A stretch of 7,501 nucleotides of DNA from Treponema sp. UBA7590. Lineage in GTDB: Bacteria; Spirochaetota; Spirochaetia; Treponematales; Treponemataceae. Positions 1 to 5,798 of the stretch are shown here, one piece after another (position 1 is the first letter of the stretch; each line of letters opens with the position of its first letter). The notes below the pieces were generated by a model that saw only the letters and a program-made list of their open reading frames with translations, was not told the DNA's origin and did not search any database. The DNA is taken from assembly GCA_002478955.1 (NCBI GenBank), contig DLKK01000044.1:15515-23015 (forward strand), written 5' to 3'. A program made the translations under genes and the position numbers.

Positions 1-545
1 TAGGCATTTGCAGCTTCATAATAATTTTTTGCCATTTCGCGTGCGTAACCAAGCCGAACCCACCAGTTTGCAATCAAAGGTTCTTTTCTTACTGCGGCAG
101 AAAGAGCTATATCTGCGTGCTGATAGCGTGCCTGCCGGATATAAATCTCGCCCATGTAATAATAAGCAGTTCCAACGCGACTGCTGTTTTCAGGTGCATT
201 CGCAACATATTTCTGGAACTGTTCCATAGCGCCATTGTTTTTTCCAAGAAAATATCTAGCTTCTCCAAGAATTTCTGTCAGGCGCAGGTCGTATTGGCTA
301 ACTTTTAAACCTTGCAGCGCACGCTGTTCCGCCTCCAGATATTGCTTGTTTCTCACGAGCGCCCAGCACATTACAACATAAGATTCTACTCTGTTCGGAT
401 TTTGTGCAAGTTCCTGCTCGCAAACAGCAATTGATTCAGCATAATGTCCGTTATTATAAAGAATCAGCGCATCCTGTTTGATATTTTGCGCATGCATAGA
501 AAACAAGATAGTAATCAAAAATAAGGCAGCTATAAATTTTTTCAT
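1..545 (-). CDS. Secreted tetratricopeptide-repeat (TPR) protein, C-terminal part beyond the window
   Basis: The frame is open from the ATG at 545 to the left edge (181 codons), so the C-terminus is missing. The N-terminus MKKFIAALFLITILFSMHA is a typical Sec signal peptide: two lysines, a hydrophobic core and probable cleavage after A19. The mature part is built of helix-turn-helix TPR units at roughly residues 23-50, 54-85, 88-118, 125-157 and 159 onward, with typical features such as YNNGHYAESIAVCEQEL and AYYYMGEIYIRQARYQHAD. TPR proteins are scaffolds for protein-protein contacts; the signal peptide places this one in the periplasm or at the outer membrane. The ATG lies 12 bases after the bactofilin stop codon, with an AAAGG ribosome-binding site in that gap, so the two are probably co-transcribed. 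A link to cell-envelope shape is suggested only by the bactofilin neighbour. The partner and exact role cannot be told. Confidence 0.85.
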   Translation of the reverse strand, partial: MKKFIAALFLITILFSMHAQNIKQDALILYNNGHYAESIAVCEQELAQNPNRVESYVVMCWALVRNKQYLEAEQRALQGLKVSQYDLRLTEILGEARYFLGKNNGAMEQFQKYVANAPENSSRVGTAYYYMGEIYIRQARYQHADIALSAAVRKEPLIANWWVRLGYAREMAKNYYEAANA

Positions 546-557
546 TTTTTTACCTTT

Positions 558-917
558 TTATTTAATCATTGTGCAACGACCGGTAAATGTGCTTCCCGGT
601 TCAAGAACAATCTGCTTTGAGGTAATATCACCATCAACAGAACCGGTTGCGGTTATAAAAATCAAATCTTTGCCGGAAACATTTCCATGGACTTTGCCTT
701 TTACAAGAATTCGCACAGCATTTATATCAGCATTGACTTCTGAACATTTGTCAATGACAAGATCGCTTGTGGCCTCGATTTTTCCATTTACTTTTCCACG
801 GATCATAAATGGTTTTACAAATTTTATATTTCCTGTGAATTTGATTCCCGGTTCAATTATGGTATCAAATGCTTCGTCTTCAATATCAAAAAAATCAGAT
901 TCTTTTACGTCAAACAT
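558..917 (-). CDS. Bactofilin family polymer-forming cytoskeletal protein
   Basis: The 119-residue product has the size and look of a small bactofilin (formerly DUF583). After about 20 acidic residues comes a glycine-punctuated right-handed beta-helix core: IIEPGIKFTGNI, IRGKVNGKIEA, VKGKVHGNVSG, TGSVDGDITS, and a closing LEPGSTFTGRCTM. Bactofilins self-assemble without nucleotide into filaments under the cytoplasmic membrane and act in cell shape and peptidoglycan patterning, with reported roles in the helical form of spirochaetes (family knowledge). The short N-terminal tail before the core could carry a membrane or partner contact, but this is inference. A TPR gene follows after 12 bases. 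The gene has its own near-consensus promoter ending 6 bases before the ATG and no Shine-Dalgarno sequence. The next in-frame ATG is M38, inside the beta-helix, so 917 is the credible start. Confidence 0.9.
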   Translation of the reverse strand: MFDVKESDFFDIEDEAFDTIIEPGIKFTGNIKFVKPFMIRGKVNGKIEATSDLVIDKCSEVNADINAVRILVKGKVHGNVSGKDLIFITATGSVDGDITSKQIVLEPGSTFTGRCTMIK

Positions 918-923
918 ATTTCT

Positions 924-952
924 ATTTTACATTTGAAAATAATGATAGTCAA
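924..952 (-). promoter_or_regulatory. Sigma-70-type promoter of the bactofilin gene, predicted leaderless
   Basis: On the minus strand there is a -35 TTGACT (947-952), a 17-base spacer and a -10 TAAAAT (924-929). Only 6 bases separate the -10 box from the ATG at 915-917, so initiation at the usual distance would place the 5' end at or within a base or two of the start codon. No Shine-Dalgarno sequence precedes the ATG. Both boxes and the spacer are near consensus; the leaderless reading is inference from position. Confidence 0.65.
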
Positions 953-977
953 CGCTTGCGGGTGCTGAATCAAAAAG

Positions 978-1178
978 TTATTCCTCGTCAGAATTTTCGT
1001 TTGTGTCATCAAAATTTCTGTCAGCTTTCCAATTTGCTTCTTTTTCCTGCAACATCTGGGCATCTTCGCGTCCCTGATGTGCATTCCATTGAGAATATTG
1101 AAAATTCTTATTTTTCTTTACTGTAAAACGATGAGAGTATTGATCTCTCATCATTTTATAATATTCGCTGTCTTCCAT
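978..1178 (-). CDS. Small charged hypothetical protein downstream of thrS
   Basis: This 66-residue frame starts with ATG 6 bases after the thrS stop codon and reads in the same direction, which points to one transcript. A weak GGA ribosome-binding site lies inside the last thrS codons. The product is very polar: an N-terminal half rich in Tyr, Lys and Arg (EYYKMMRDQYSHRF), a central stretch with two Trp, and an acidic tail ending NENSDEE. There is no signal peptide, membrane segment or cysteine. I do not recognise the family and propose no function. Its tight spacing to thrS and the lack of a competing frame support it being real. It could also be a lineage-specific protein of no relation to tRNA charging. 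Confidence 0.6.
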   Translation of the reverse strand: MEDSEYYKMMRDQYSHRFTVKKNKNFQYSQWNAHQGREDAQMLQEKEANWKADRNFDDTNENSDEE

Positions 1179-1184
1179 TGAAAA

Positions 1185-2936
1185 TTAGATTCCAACAAAA
1201 TGTCTTTCTGTCTTTTCGTGAACATAAGCTATGAATTCTTCAAGTTTCATAGTTTTTTGCTCAAGCCCGCTGGACTGACGGAAACGTACAGTTACAGATT
1301 TTTCGTTCTTTTCATTTTCACCGACAACAAGAATGTAAGGAGTTTTGTGCTCTTTTGTAATCATCTTGATTTTTTGTCTCATGTTGTCGTCAGAAATATA
1401 TGCCGCAGAACGTATGTCAGCCTGAAGCAAAGCATCGTTAACTTCCTTCGCATAATCATCAAAAGCGTTTGATACAGGAACAACAGCTGCCTGCTCAAAA
1501 GCCAGCCAAGTAGGGAATGAACCTGCGAAATTTTCAATAAGAATTCCGATGAATCGTTCCAAAGAACCCAAAATCGCACGGTGAAGCATAACAGGATGAT
1601 GTTTCTGGTTGTCTTTCCCGATGTAAGTTGCATCAAGCCGTTCTGCTGAAGGAAGCTGGAAATCCGCCTGGATTGTTCCGCATTGCCATTCACGACCAAG
1701 ACAATCGTAAAGTTTGAATTCAAGTTTTGGACCATAGAATGCGCCCTCTCCAGGCTGAATCTCATAGTTCAATCCAGCTTCGTGGCAAGCATCAGACAAA
1801 GCTTTTTCAGCTCTTTCCCAAGTTGCTAAATCTCCAACATGGTCTTCTGGCATTGTAGAAAATTTTACAACTAAATCGTTGAATCCAAAATCTTTGTATA
1901 CATTTTTCAAAAGTTTGCAGAATTTTGCAACTTCAGAAGCAACCTGATCTTCAGTGCAGATAATATGCGCATCATCCTGTACAAAACCTCGGACACGCAT
2001 AATTCCATGCAAAGTTCCAGAAGGCTCGTTCCTCACATCATGACCAAATTCGGCAAGACGCATTGGAAGATCTTTGTATGAACGCAAGCGGCTCTTGAAA
2101 ATCTCAAGGGCGCCAGGACAATTCATTGGTTTTATGGCAAAAAGCCGTTTTTCAGATTCAGTGATGAACATATTTTTCTGGTAATGTCCCCAGTGACCAG
2201 ATTTTTCCCACAGAGAGCGCGGCATGATTGCCGGAGTGTTCACTTCAAGATAACCGTCACGGCGAACTTGTTTGCGCATGTAATCCTGAATTGTTGTGTA
2301 GATTGTCCATCCGTTCGGATGCCAGAAAATCTGACCAGGATCTTCCGGTTCAAGGTGGAACAAATCCATCTCAACGCCAAGTTTTCGGTGGTCGCGTTTT
2401 TCAGCCTCGGCAAGCATTGTAAGATATTCTTTCAGCTCATTCGGTTTTTCAAAACAAAGCGCATAGATGCGTGTGAGCATAGGTCTGTCGGAATCGCCAC
2501 GCCAGTAAGCTCCGGCAATCTTGTGCAATTTAAAAGCTTGCCCATTGATTTCTTTTGTGTTGCTTACATGAGGACCCCGGCAAAGGTCAAGGAATCCATC
2601 CTGCTCATAGGTTGTGATTGTTTCGCCCTCAGGCAAGTCGTTTATAAGCTCAATCTTGTAATCCTGACCAGAAAAAAGTTTTAATGCCTCTTCCTTTGAA
2701 ACTTCTCTGCGAACAAAATCATGGTTTCCTGCAATAATTTTTCGCATTTCTTTTTCTACAGCCGGAAAATTTTCTTCTGTAAATTTGGTGTTGGTTGGAA
2801 AATCGAAATCGTAATAAAATCCGTTATCGATAGCAGGACCAATAGCAATTTTTGTTCCCGGAAACAACTTTAAGATAGCTTCTGCCATTACGTGCGCACA
2901 GCTATGTCTAATCGTCTGCAATTTTTCGTCAGCCAT
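1185..2936 (-). CDS. thrS: Threonine--tRNA ligase (ThrRS), form lacking the TGS domain
   Basis: A class II aminoacyl-tRNA synthetase that charges tRNA-Thr in the cytoplasm. At 583 residues it is about 60 shorter than the E. coli enzyme, because the N-terminal TGS domain is absent and the protein opens almost directly in the editing domain. Editing-site residues are in place: H11 and H15 in HSCAH, C119 and H123 in CRGPH. The catalytic core follows from about residue 190, with zinc ligands C273 (MNCPG), H324 (DDAHIIC) and H452 (LHRAILGSLERF, motif 3), and motif 2 arginine R302 in HDVRNEPSGTLHG. An anticodon-binding domain occupies about 485-583. The ATG at 2936 is preceded by AAGGTG at 2943-2948, which fixes the start, and no in-frame extension encoding a TGS domain is seen. 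A small charged ORF follows after 6 bases. No T-box leader is visible. Identification is secure. Confidence 0.98.
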   Translation of the reverse strand: MADEKLQTIRHSCAHVMAEAILKLFPGTKIAIGPAIDNGFYYDFDFPTNTKFTEENFPAVEKEMRKIIAGNHDFVRREVSKEEALKLFSGQDYKIELINDLPEGETITTYEQDGFLDLCRGPHVSNTKEINGQAFKLHKIAGAYWRGDSDRPMLTRIYALCFEKPNELKEYLTMLAEAEKRDHRKLGVEMDLFHLEPEDPGQIFWHPNGWTIYTTIQDYMRKQVRRDGYLEVNTPAIMPRSLWEKSGHWGHYQKNMFITESEKRLFAIKPMNCPGALEIFKSRLRSYKDLPMRLAEFGHDVRNEPSGTLHGIMRVRGFVQDDAHIICTEDQVASEVAKFCKLLKNVYKDFGFNDLVVKFSTMPEDHVGDLATWERAEKALSDACHEAGLNYEIQPGEGAFYGPKLEFKLYDCLGREWQCGTIQADFQLPSAERLDATYIGKDNQKHHPVMLHRAILGSLERFIGILIENFAGSFPTWLAFEQAAVVPVSNAFDDYAKEVNDALLQADIRSAAYISDDNMRQKIKMITKEHKTPYILVVGENEKNEKSVTVRFRQSSGLEQKTMKLEEFIAYVHEKTERHFVGI

Positions 2937-2972
2937 TTAATTCACCTTGTTTGTATATTGATAATTTCTATT

Positions 2973-3001
2973 ATTTTATCACTCTGCAATTTAATTTACA
3001 A
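2973..3001 (-). promoter_or_regulatory. Probable thrS promoter
   Basis: On the minus strand a -35 TTGTAA (2996-3001) and a -10 TAAAAT (2973-2978) are separated by 17 bases. The -10 box lies 36 bases upstream of the thrS ATG, giving a short leader of about 30 bases that contains only the AAGGTG ribosome-binding site. This leaves no room for a T-box or attenuator. The region is AT-rich, so chance matches are possible. Confidence 0.5.
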
Positions 3002-3054
3002 TAAGAAAACAAAAAGGGAAAAATCCCACAGCTCGGAAATCTGTTTCTAATAAC

Positions 3055-3153
3055 AACAGCGGGGGAAAAGTCCCCCTCGGCTCAATTGTTTCGCAAGCTC
3101 AACATTTCGCCTGCCCCCATTACGTGGAGCTCCCCGTAACGCCCCCTTTTTTT
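3055..3153. repeat. GC-rich structured block of inverted and direct repeats between thrS and ssrA
   Basis: Non-coding block that stands out from its AT-rich surroundings. In order it holds a perfect 6-bp hairpin GGGGGA-aaag-TCCCCC (3061-3076); two tandem similar 15-mers, GCTCAATTGTTTCGC (3080-3094) and GCTCAACATTTCGCC (3097-3111); and a 20-bp palindrome TTACG-T-GGAGCTCC-C-CGTAA (3120-3139) with one mismatched pair. C-runs flank the palindrome (3114-3118, 3142-3146), and seven T follow (3147-3153). No gene ends here, since thrS and ssrA diverge, so a terminator role for a known gene is not needed. It most resembles a dispersed REP-like or MITE-like intergenic repeat, or a small structured RNA ending at the T-run. 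Which of these it is cannot be decided from one copy. Confidence 0.55.
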
Positions 3154-3256
3154 AGCCAAAATACCAAACTTTTTTCTGAAAAAATAAATTGACGCGCTTT
3201 TTCTGGTAGCTGATTCAATTATTATCTAAATTTATAAACCTCGGTAAATAAAAAAT

Positions 3257-3285
3257 TTGACTTTTATATTTTTCTAAGTTATATT
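3257..3285 (+). promoter_or_regulatory. ssrA promoter
   Basis: A -35 TTGACT (3257-3262) and a -10 TATATT (3280-3285) are separated by exactly 17 bases. Initiation at the usual distance would fall near 3292, leaving a 5' extension of roughly 14 bases ahead of the mature tmRNA end at 3306. RNase P would remove this extension, as for other tmRNA precursors. Confidence 0.75.
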
Positions 3286-3305
3286 CTAAGTGTCAAGTGT
3301 TATTT

Positions 3306-3680
3306 GGGGGTGCACCGGTTTCGACGGATGTGAGAGTCCGTTGGTTGCATGTAGGTGTGAAGGCGCCTTAAGCTGACAAAAAACTAACTGCAATCTTCAA
3401 CAAAAAAGAAGAAGAAGATTCTTCTGAAGAACAGTTTGCTCTTGCTGCGTAAGCAGTGAGCACGGAACTCATGGGGTGCTGTTCCTAACTTTGTGATGTT
3501 CTGACGCCAACAGGAACTTGTTGTGCATTGCGTTCGGCCATTGCGCAAGACATTTAGCCGGAATACGGAAAAGACGCTTGTTATGCTGCTACCTTTTCCC
3601 GACAATTACCTCGCATAACTAAACATGTAGAAGCCTTCGTGCTGCATACCCGGACGCGGGTTCAATTCCCGCCATCTCCA
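3306..3680 (+). ncRNA. ssrA: tmRNA (transfer-messenger RNA), ribosome rescue
   Basis: One-piece tmRNA of about 375 bases. With SmpB it enters stalled ribosomes, is charged with alanine and adds a proteolysis tag. The tRNA-like part is clear: 5' GGGGGTG (3306-3312) pairs with 3' CATCTCC (3673-3679) as an acceptor stem with two G-U pairs, the 5' end carries the GGTTTCGACGG signature, and the 3' end carries the T arm GCGGGTTCAATTCCCGC. The discriminator is A3680 and CCA is not encoded, so it must be added enzymatically. Resume codon GCA is at 3390-3392 and the tag reads AIFNKKEEED-SSEEQFALAA, stop TAA at 3450-3452. This is 20 residues, longer than the 8-15 typical of bacteria, with an acidic middle. 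Between the tag and the 3' end are pseudoknot-type pairings, for example GTTCCT (3481-3486) with AGGAAC (3512-3517). The minus-strand frame across it is spurious. Confidence 0.95.
3390..3452 (+). other. tmRNA tag-peptide reading frame, 20 codons
   Basis: Frame from resume codon GCA to TAA. It encodes a tag with a conventional ALAA degradation signal at the end and an unusual Lys-Lys then Glu/Asp/Ser-rich middle. The repeated GAA codons can fold back: GAAGAA (3408-3413) is complementary to TTCTTC (3419-3424) with a 5-base loop. The resume codon is placed by analogy with the GACAAAAA...GCA context of other tmRNAs. Confidence 0.85.
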
Positions 3681-3685
3681 AAAAG

Positions 3686-3720
3686 AAAAATGAGCTTCTT
3701 GTGAAGCTCATTTTTCTTTT
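3686..3720 (+). terminator. Intrinsic terminator of ssrA
   Basis: A perfect 13-bp stem AAAAATGAGCTTC (3686-3698) / GAAGCTCATTTTT (3703-3715) with loop TTGT, followed by C and TTTT. It begins 5 bases after the mature tmRNA 3' end. The A and T runs on both sides would also let it work on the minus strand. Confidence 0.9.
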
Positions 3721-3723
3721 TAA

Positions 3724-3746
3724 CGAGTTTTCGTACCGAAAACTCG
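3724..3746. repeat. Perfect 10-bp inverted repeat just after the ssrA terminator
   Basis: CGAGTTTTCG (3724-3733), loop TAC, CGAAAACTCG (3737-3746): a perfect hairpin only a few bases after the terminator T-run. It has no T-run directly after it; the nearest, eight T, starts about 13 bases later. A degenerate copy of its right arm with flank occurs at about 3773-3788 (TCGAAAAACTTGCGGC against CCGAAAACTCGCAGGC). It could be an intergenic repeat element, a back-up terminator or RNA-stabilising hairpin, or a protein-binding site. Confidence 0.6.
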
Positions 3747-3798
3747 CAGGCAGAAGGATTTTTTTTCTAATGTCGAAAAACTTGCGGCTCTAAAAAAC

Positions 3799-3826
3799 TT
3801 GGTGTATTTACTCATTTTCTTATAAA
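3799..3826 (+). promoter_or_regulatory. Possible hslO promoter
   Basis: TTGGTG (3799-3804) and TATAAA (3821-3826) are separated by 16 bases and lie 15 bases before the hslO ATG. The leader would be under about 10 bases and carries no Shine-Dalgarno sequence. The surroundings are so AT-rich that other -10 assignments are possible. Confidence 0.4.
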
Positions 3827-3841
3827 TATTAAATTATAAAT

Positions 3842-4804
3842 ATGATAAAAGCTGAAATAAAAGATTTGGAATTACTTGAACATTTAAGGTCTTTGCCTAA
3901 AGATGAAATGGCAATTTTTGTAATGGCAGAAGGACGTATTCGCGGTGCTTTTTTTCATGGAACACGTTTTGTGAATCAGGCAAGGGCGCAGCATAATCTT
4001 GGAATTCTTGAGACAATGGTTTTCGGGCAGGCAACACTTTGCGGTGCGCTAATGCTTCCTTTGATGAAGGGTAAAGAGCACTCAACATTGCGGTATGAGG
4101 TTGACGGACCTGCGGAAGGTTTTTCTGTGGAAGTTGATTCAAAAGGAACTGTCCGCGGTTATCTTTTCAATGAGCATATTCCTGTTGAAAAGCCACTTGA
4201 AAACTGGGATTTAAAGCCGTTTTTGGGCAGCGGAACTTTGTCTGTTTCTACAATCCATGAAGGTGACAAGAATCCTTATACAAGTTCAGTTTCTGTTGAT
4301 TCTGGAAATATTGCCATGGATTTGGCTTCTTACTATAACCAGTCTGAGCAACTTTCTTCTGCATTCAATACAGGAATCCAGCTTGATAAAAAAGGCAGGG
4401 TTATTGGCGCAGGTGGACTTTTCCTTCAAATCATGCCTGAAACAGGTGGAAAACGCGGAAGTGGAGCCGCAAAATCAAGCTCTGCAGACAAAAATGCTGA
4501 TCAGGATTTGATTTCTCGTGCGGAAATGGCATTTAAGACAGCTCCGTCAATAGGGCAGTGGTTCAGTGAAAAAGGGACAATAGAAGATTTTGTATACGGA
4601 CTTTTCAGAGAATTTAAACCAACAATTGCTGTCCGCCGGAATGTTACATTTGACTGTCCTTGTACAGAAGAATCTTATTTAAATTATATAAAACATCTTC
4701 CTGCTGACCAGCTTGCAGATATCAAAAAAAACGGTCCGGATCCGCTTGAGGTTGTCTGCAGAAATTGCGGAAGTGTGTATCATATTCCGCTCTCAAAACT
4801 TTAG
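3842..4804 (+). CDS. hslO: Hsp33 redox-regulated molecular chaperone
   Basis: A cytoplasmic holdase chaperone that is inactive when its C-terminal cysteines bind zinc and active after oxidative stress breaks the site. All four zinc cysteines are present: C272 and C274 (FDCPC), C306 and C309 (CRNCG). The N-terminal core is recognisable in GRIRGAFFHGTRFVNQARAQHNL, LGSGTLSVSTIHEG and the glycine-rich GRVIGAGGLFLQIMPETG. At 320 residues it is somewhat longer than the roughly 290 of E. coli Hsp33. The extra length includes a polar, low-complexity stretch at about residues 200-222 (GGKRGSGAAKSSSADKNADQ) before the linker helices. The start is the first ATG of the frame; no Shine-Dalgarno sequence precedes it. 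The gene is transcribed alone, between the ssrA terminator and a bidirectional terminator. Confidence 0.95.
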   Translation: MIKAEIKDLELLEHLRSLPKDEMAIFVMAEGRIRGAFFHGTRFVNQARAQHNLGILETMVFGQATLCGALMLPLMKGKEHSTLRYEVDGPAEGFSVEVDSKGTVRGYLFNEHIPVEKPLENWDLKPFLGSGTLSVSTIHEGDKNPYTSSVSVDSGNIAMDLASYYNQSEQLSSAFNTGIQLDKKGRVIGAGGLFLQIMPETGGKRGSGAAKSSSADKNADQDLISRAEMAFKTAPSIGQWFSEKGTIEDFVYGLFREFKPTIAVRRNVTFDCPCTEESYLNYIKHLPADQLADIKKNGPDPLEVVCRNCGSVYHIPLSKL

Positions 4805-4821
4805 AATTGGCAATAGACAAT

Positions 4822-4852
4822 AAAAAAAAGACGGTTTAACCGTCTTTTTTTT
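4822..4852. terminator. Bidirectional intrinsic terminator between hslO and the regulatory operon
   Basis: Perfect palindromic core GACGGTT-T-AACCGTC (4830-4844), flanked by eight A (4822-4829) and eight T (4845-4852). It begins 17 bases after the hslO stop codon and 16 bases beyond the stop codon of the convergent kinase gene, so it can end transcripts from both sides. Confidence 0.92.
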
Positions 4853-4867
4853 ACAGATTTTTCTTTA

Positions 4868-5404
4868 TTATCGTGATTTCTGCTGGAATTTTTTCAGCAT
4901 GGCAACTGCGTTTCGTTTTCCATTGTAGACAAATCCACCGTTCCAATACTCAAGGGCTGCAAACAAAGCGTTTCCTCCATCCTGCGCATCAGATTCCTTT
5001 GTTTTAAAAGAAACATAATTTGCCAGTTCTTCATAATTGTTAGCATGAAGACAAGAAATGCGTTTGCGGTTGAATTCATTCCATTTTTCAAGATCTTTAA
5101 AACCTTCGCCTTCGTCCTGGACAATAACATGAGCATGTGTAGGACTGAATGAATACCATACTGTTACTTTTTTGTTTATGTCGCAGTGATTTCCATGTTT
5201 TACAGCATTTTTGATTACTTCACTGATCTGCTGTTCAAGAAGGTTCAATTCCTTGATTTCAGATGGAGCTGACTGAACAATCAAAAGTGTAAAATATCTA
5301 ATCTGTCTAAAGTCTGAAGGGAATTCCTTCTTAAGCATATTTGTTTTGTCGAACAATGGATCATTGTCGTCAGAACGTAATTCTTTTACTGTTGGTTCTT
5401 CCAT
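4868..5404 (-). CDS. RsbW/SpoIIAB-like ATP-binding anti-sigma-factor kinase
   Basis: A 178-residue protein with the GHKL/HATPase_c_2 fold of serine-kinase anti-sigma factors, which in partner switching bind a target and phosphorylate a STAS antagonist. The N box is EQQISEVIKNAVKHGN, with E62 and N66 matching the catalytic E and Mg-binding N. The G1 box is DEGEGF (97-102), and DGGNALFAAL (142-151) stands where the second glycine-rich box is expected. That box is less glycine-rich than in the Bacillus proteins, so nucleotide binding is probable but not proven. About 35 residues before the domain are polar and acidic. The ATG follows an excellent AAAAAGGAG (spacer 6). The gene lies 45 bases after the STAS gene and ends the operon at a bidirectional terminator. 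The target is unknown, since no sigma factor is nearby; it could be a non-sigma partner. Confidence 0.85.
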   Translation of the reverse strand: MEEPTVKELRSDDNDPLFDKTNMLKKEFPSDFRQIRYFTLLIVQSAPSEIKELNLLEQQISEVIKNAVKHGNHCDINKKVTVWYSFSPTHAHVIVQDEGEGFKDLEKWNEFNRKRISCLHANNYEELANYVSFKTKESDAQDGGNALFAALEYWNGGFVYNGKRNAVAMLKKFQQKSR

Positions 5405-5449
5405 AAAAATCTCCTTTTTACAAGAACAAAATAAGTTGGGAAATACTTT

Positions 5450-5788
5450 TTATTCTTTTACCATCAAAAGTGCTTCTTCAACACTGTTTGCAATAGGAAA
5501 ATATCCCATAAGCTTTGTAAGTTCAATAACTTTTTTTACTGAACCATGAATGTTTGAAATAGAAAGCTTTAGGTTCATCTTTTTGATAGTAGAACAAATG
5601 TAAATCAATGCACCAATTCCAGACGAGTCGATATAGTCAACTTGCTCAAGGTTTATGATGAAGATTTTGACATTTTTTTCAATCATCTTCATAACAAGTT
5701 CCTTAAGTTTATAAGAATTGTAGAGATCCATTTCTCCGTTTACATCGATAATGTAAACATCTCCATTTTTTCGTATTTTAAGTTCCAT
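5450..5788 (-). CDS. STAS-domain anti-sigma-factor antagonist (SpoIIAA/RsbV-like)
   Basis: A 112-residue single STAS domain, the normal size for the family. The phosphorylation loop YIDSSGIGALIYI is intact, with S55 (first serine after D54) aligned to the serine phosphorylated in SpoIIAA and RsbV. The N-terminal beta-strand motif GDVYIIDVNGEMDLYNSYKLKE is typical. In the known scheme the unphosphorylated form binds the anti-sigma kinase and the phosphorylated form lets it go. Both expected enzymes flank it: the SpoIIE-type phosphatase 10 bases upstream and the kinase 45 bases downstream. The ATG is preceded by AAGGAGT (5794-5800), which overlaps the phosphatase stop codon TAA (5799-5801) and suggests translational coupling and balanced production. 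Confidence 0.93.
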   Translation of the reverse strand: MELKIRKNGDVYIIDVNGEMDLYNSYKLKELVMKMIEKNVKIFIINLEQVDYIDSSGIGALIYICSTIKKMNLKLSISNIHGSVKKVIELTKLMGYFPIANSVEEALLMVKE

Positions 5789-5798
5789 AAGGTACTCC

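Noticed and set aside
478..936. Plus-strand 152-codon open frame
   Set aside because: It lies antisense to the bactofilin, its promoter and the start of the TPR gene; its product has no family features, and the opposite strand encodes a clear bactofilin and a signal peptide.
2184..2684. Plus-strand 166-codon open frame inside thrS
   Set aside because: Antisense shadow of a well-conserved ThrRS region.
2937..2972. T-box riboswitch or attenuator in the thrS leader
   Set aside because: The proposed transcript leader is only about 30 bases, with no T-box motif and no terminator hairpin.
3120..3153. Intrinsic terminator for a gene ending here
   Set aside because: The palindrome followed by T7 resembles one, but the flanking genes diverge from this region and no plus-strand gene ends before it; it is described as part of the repeat block instead.
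3384..3605. Minus-strand 73-codon open frame across ssrA
   Set aside because: It is the complement of the tmRNA, whose structure and tag explain the sequence; the translation is low-complexity and has no family signs.
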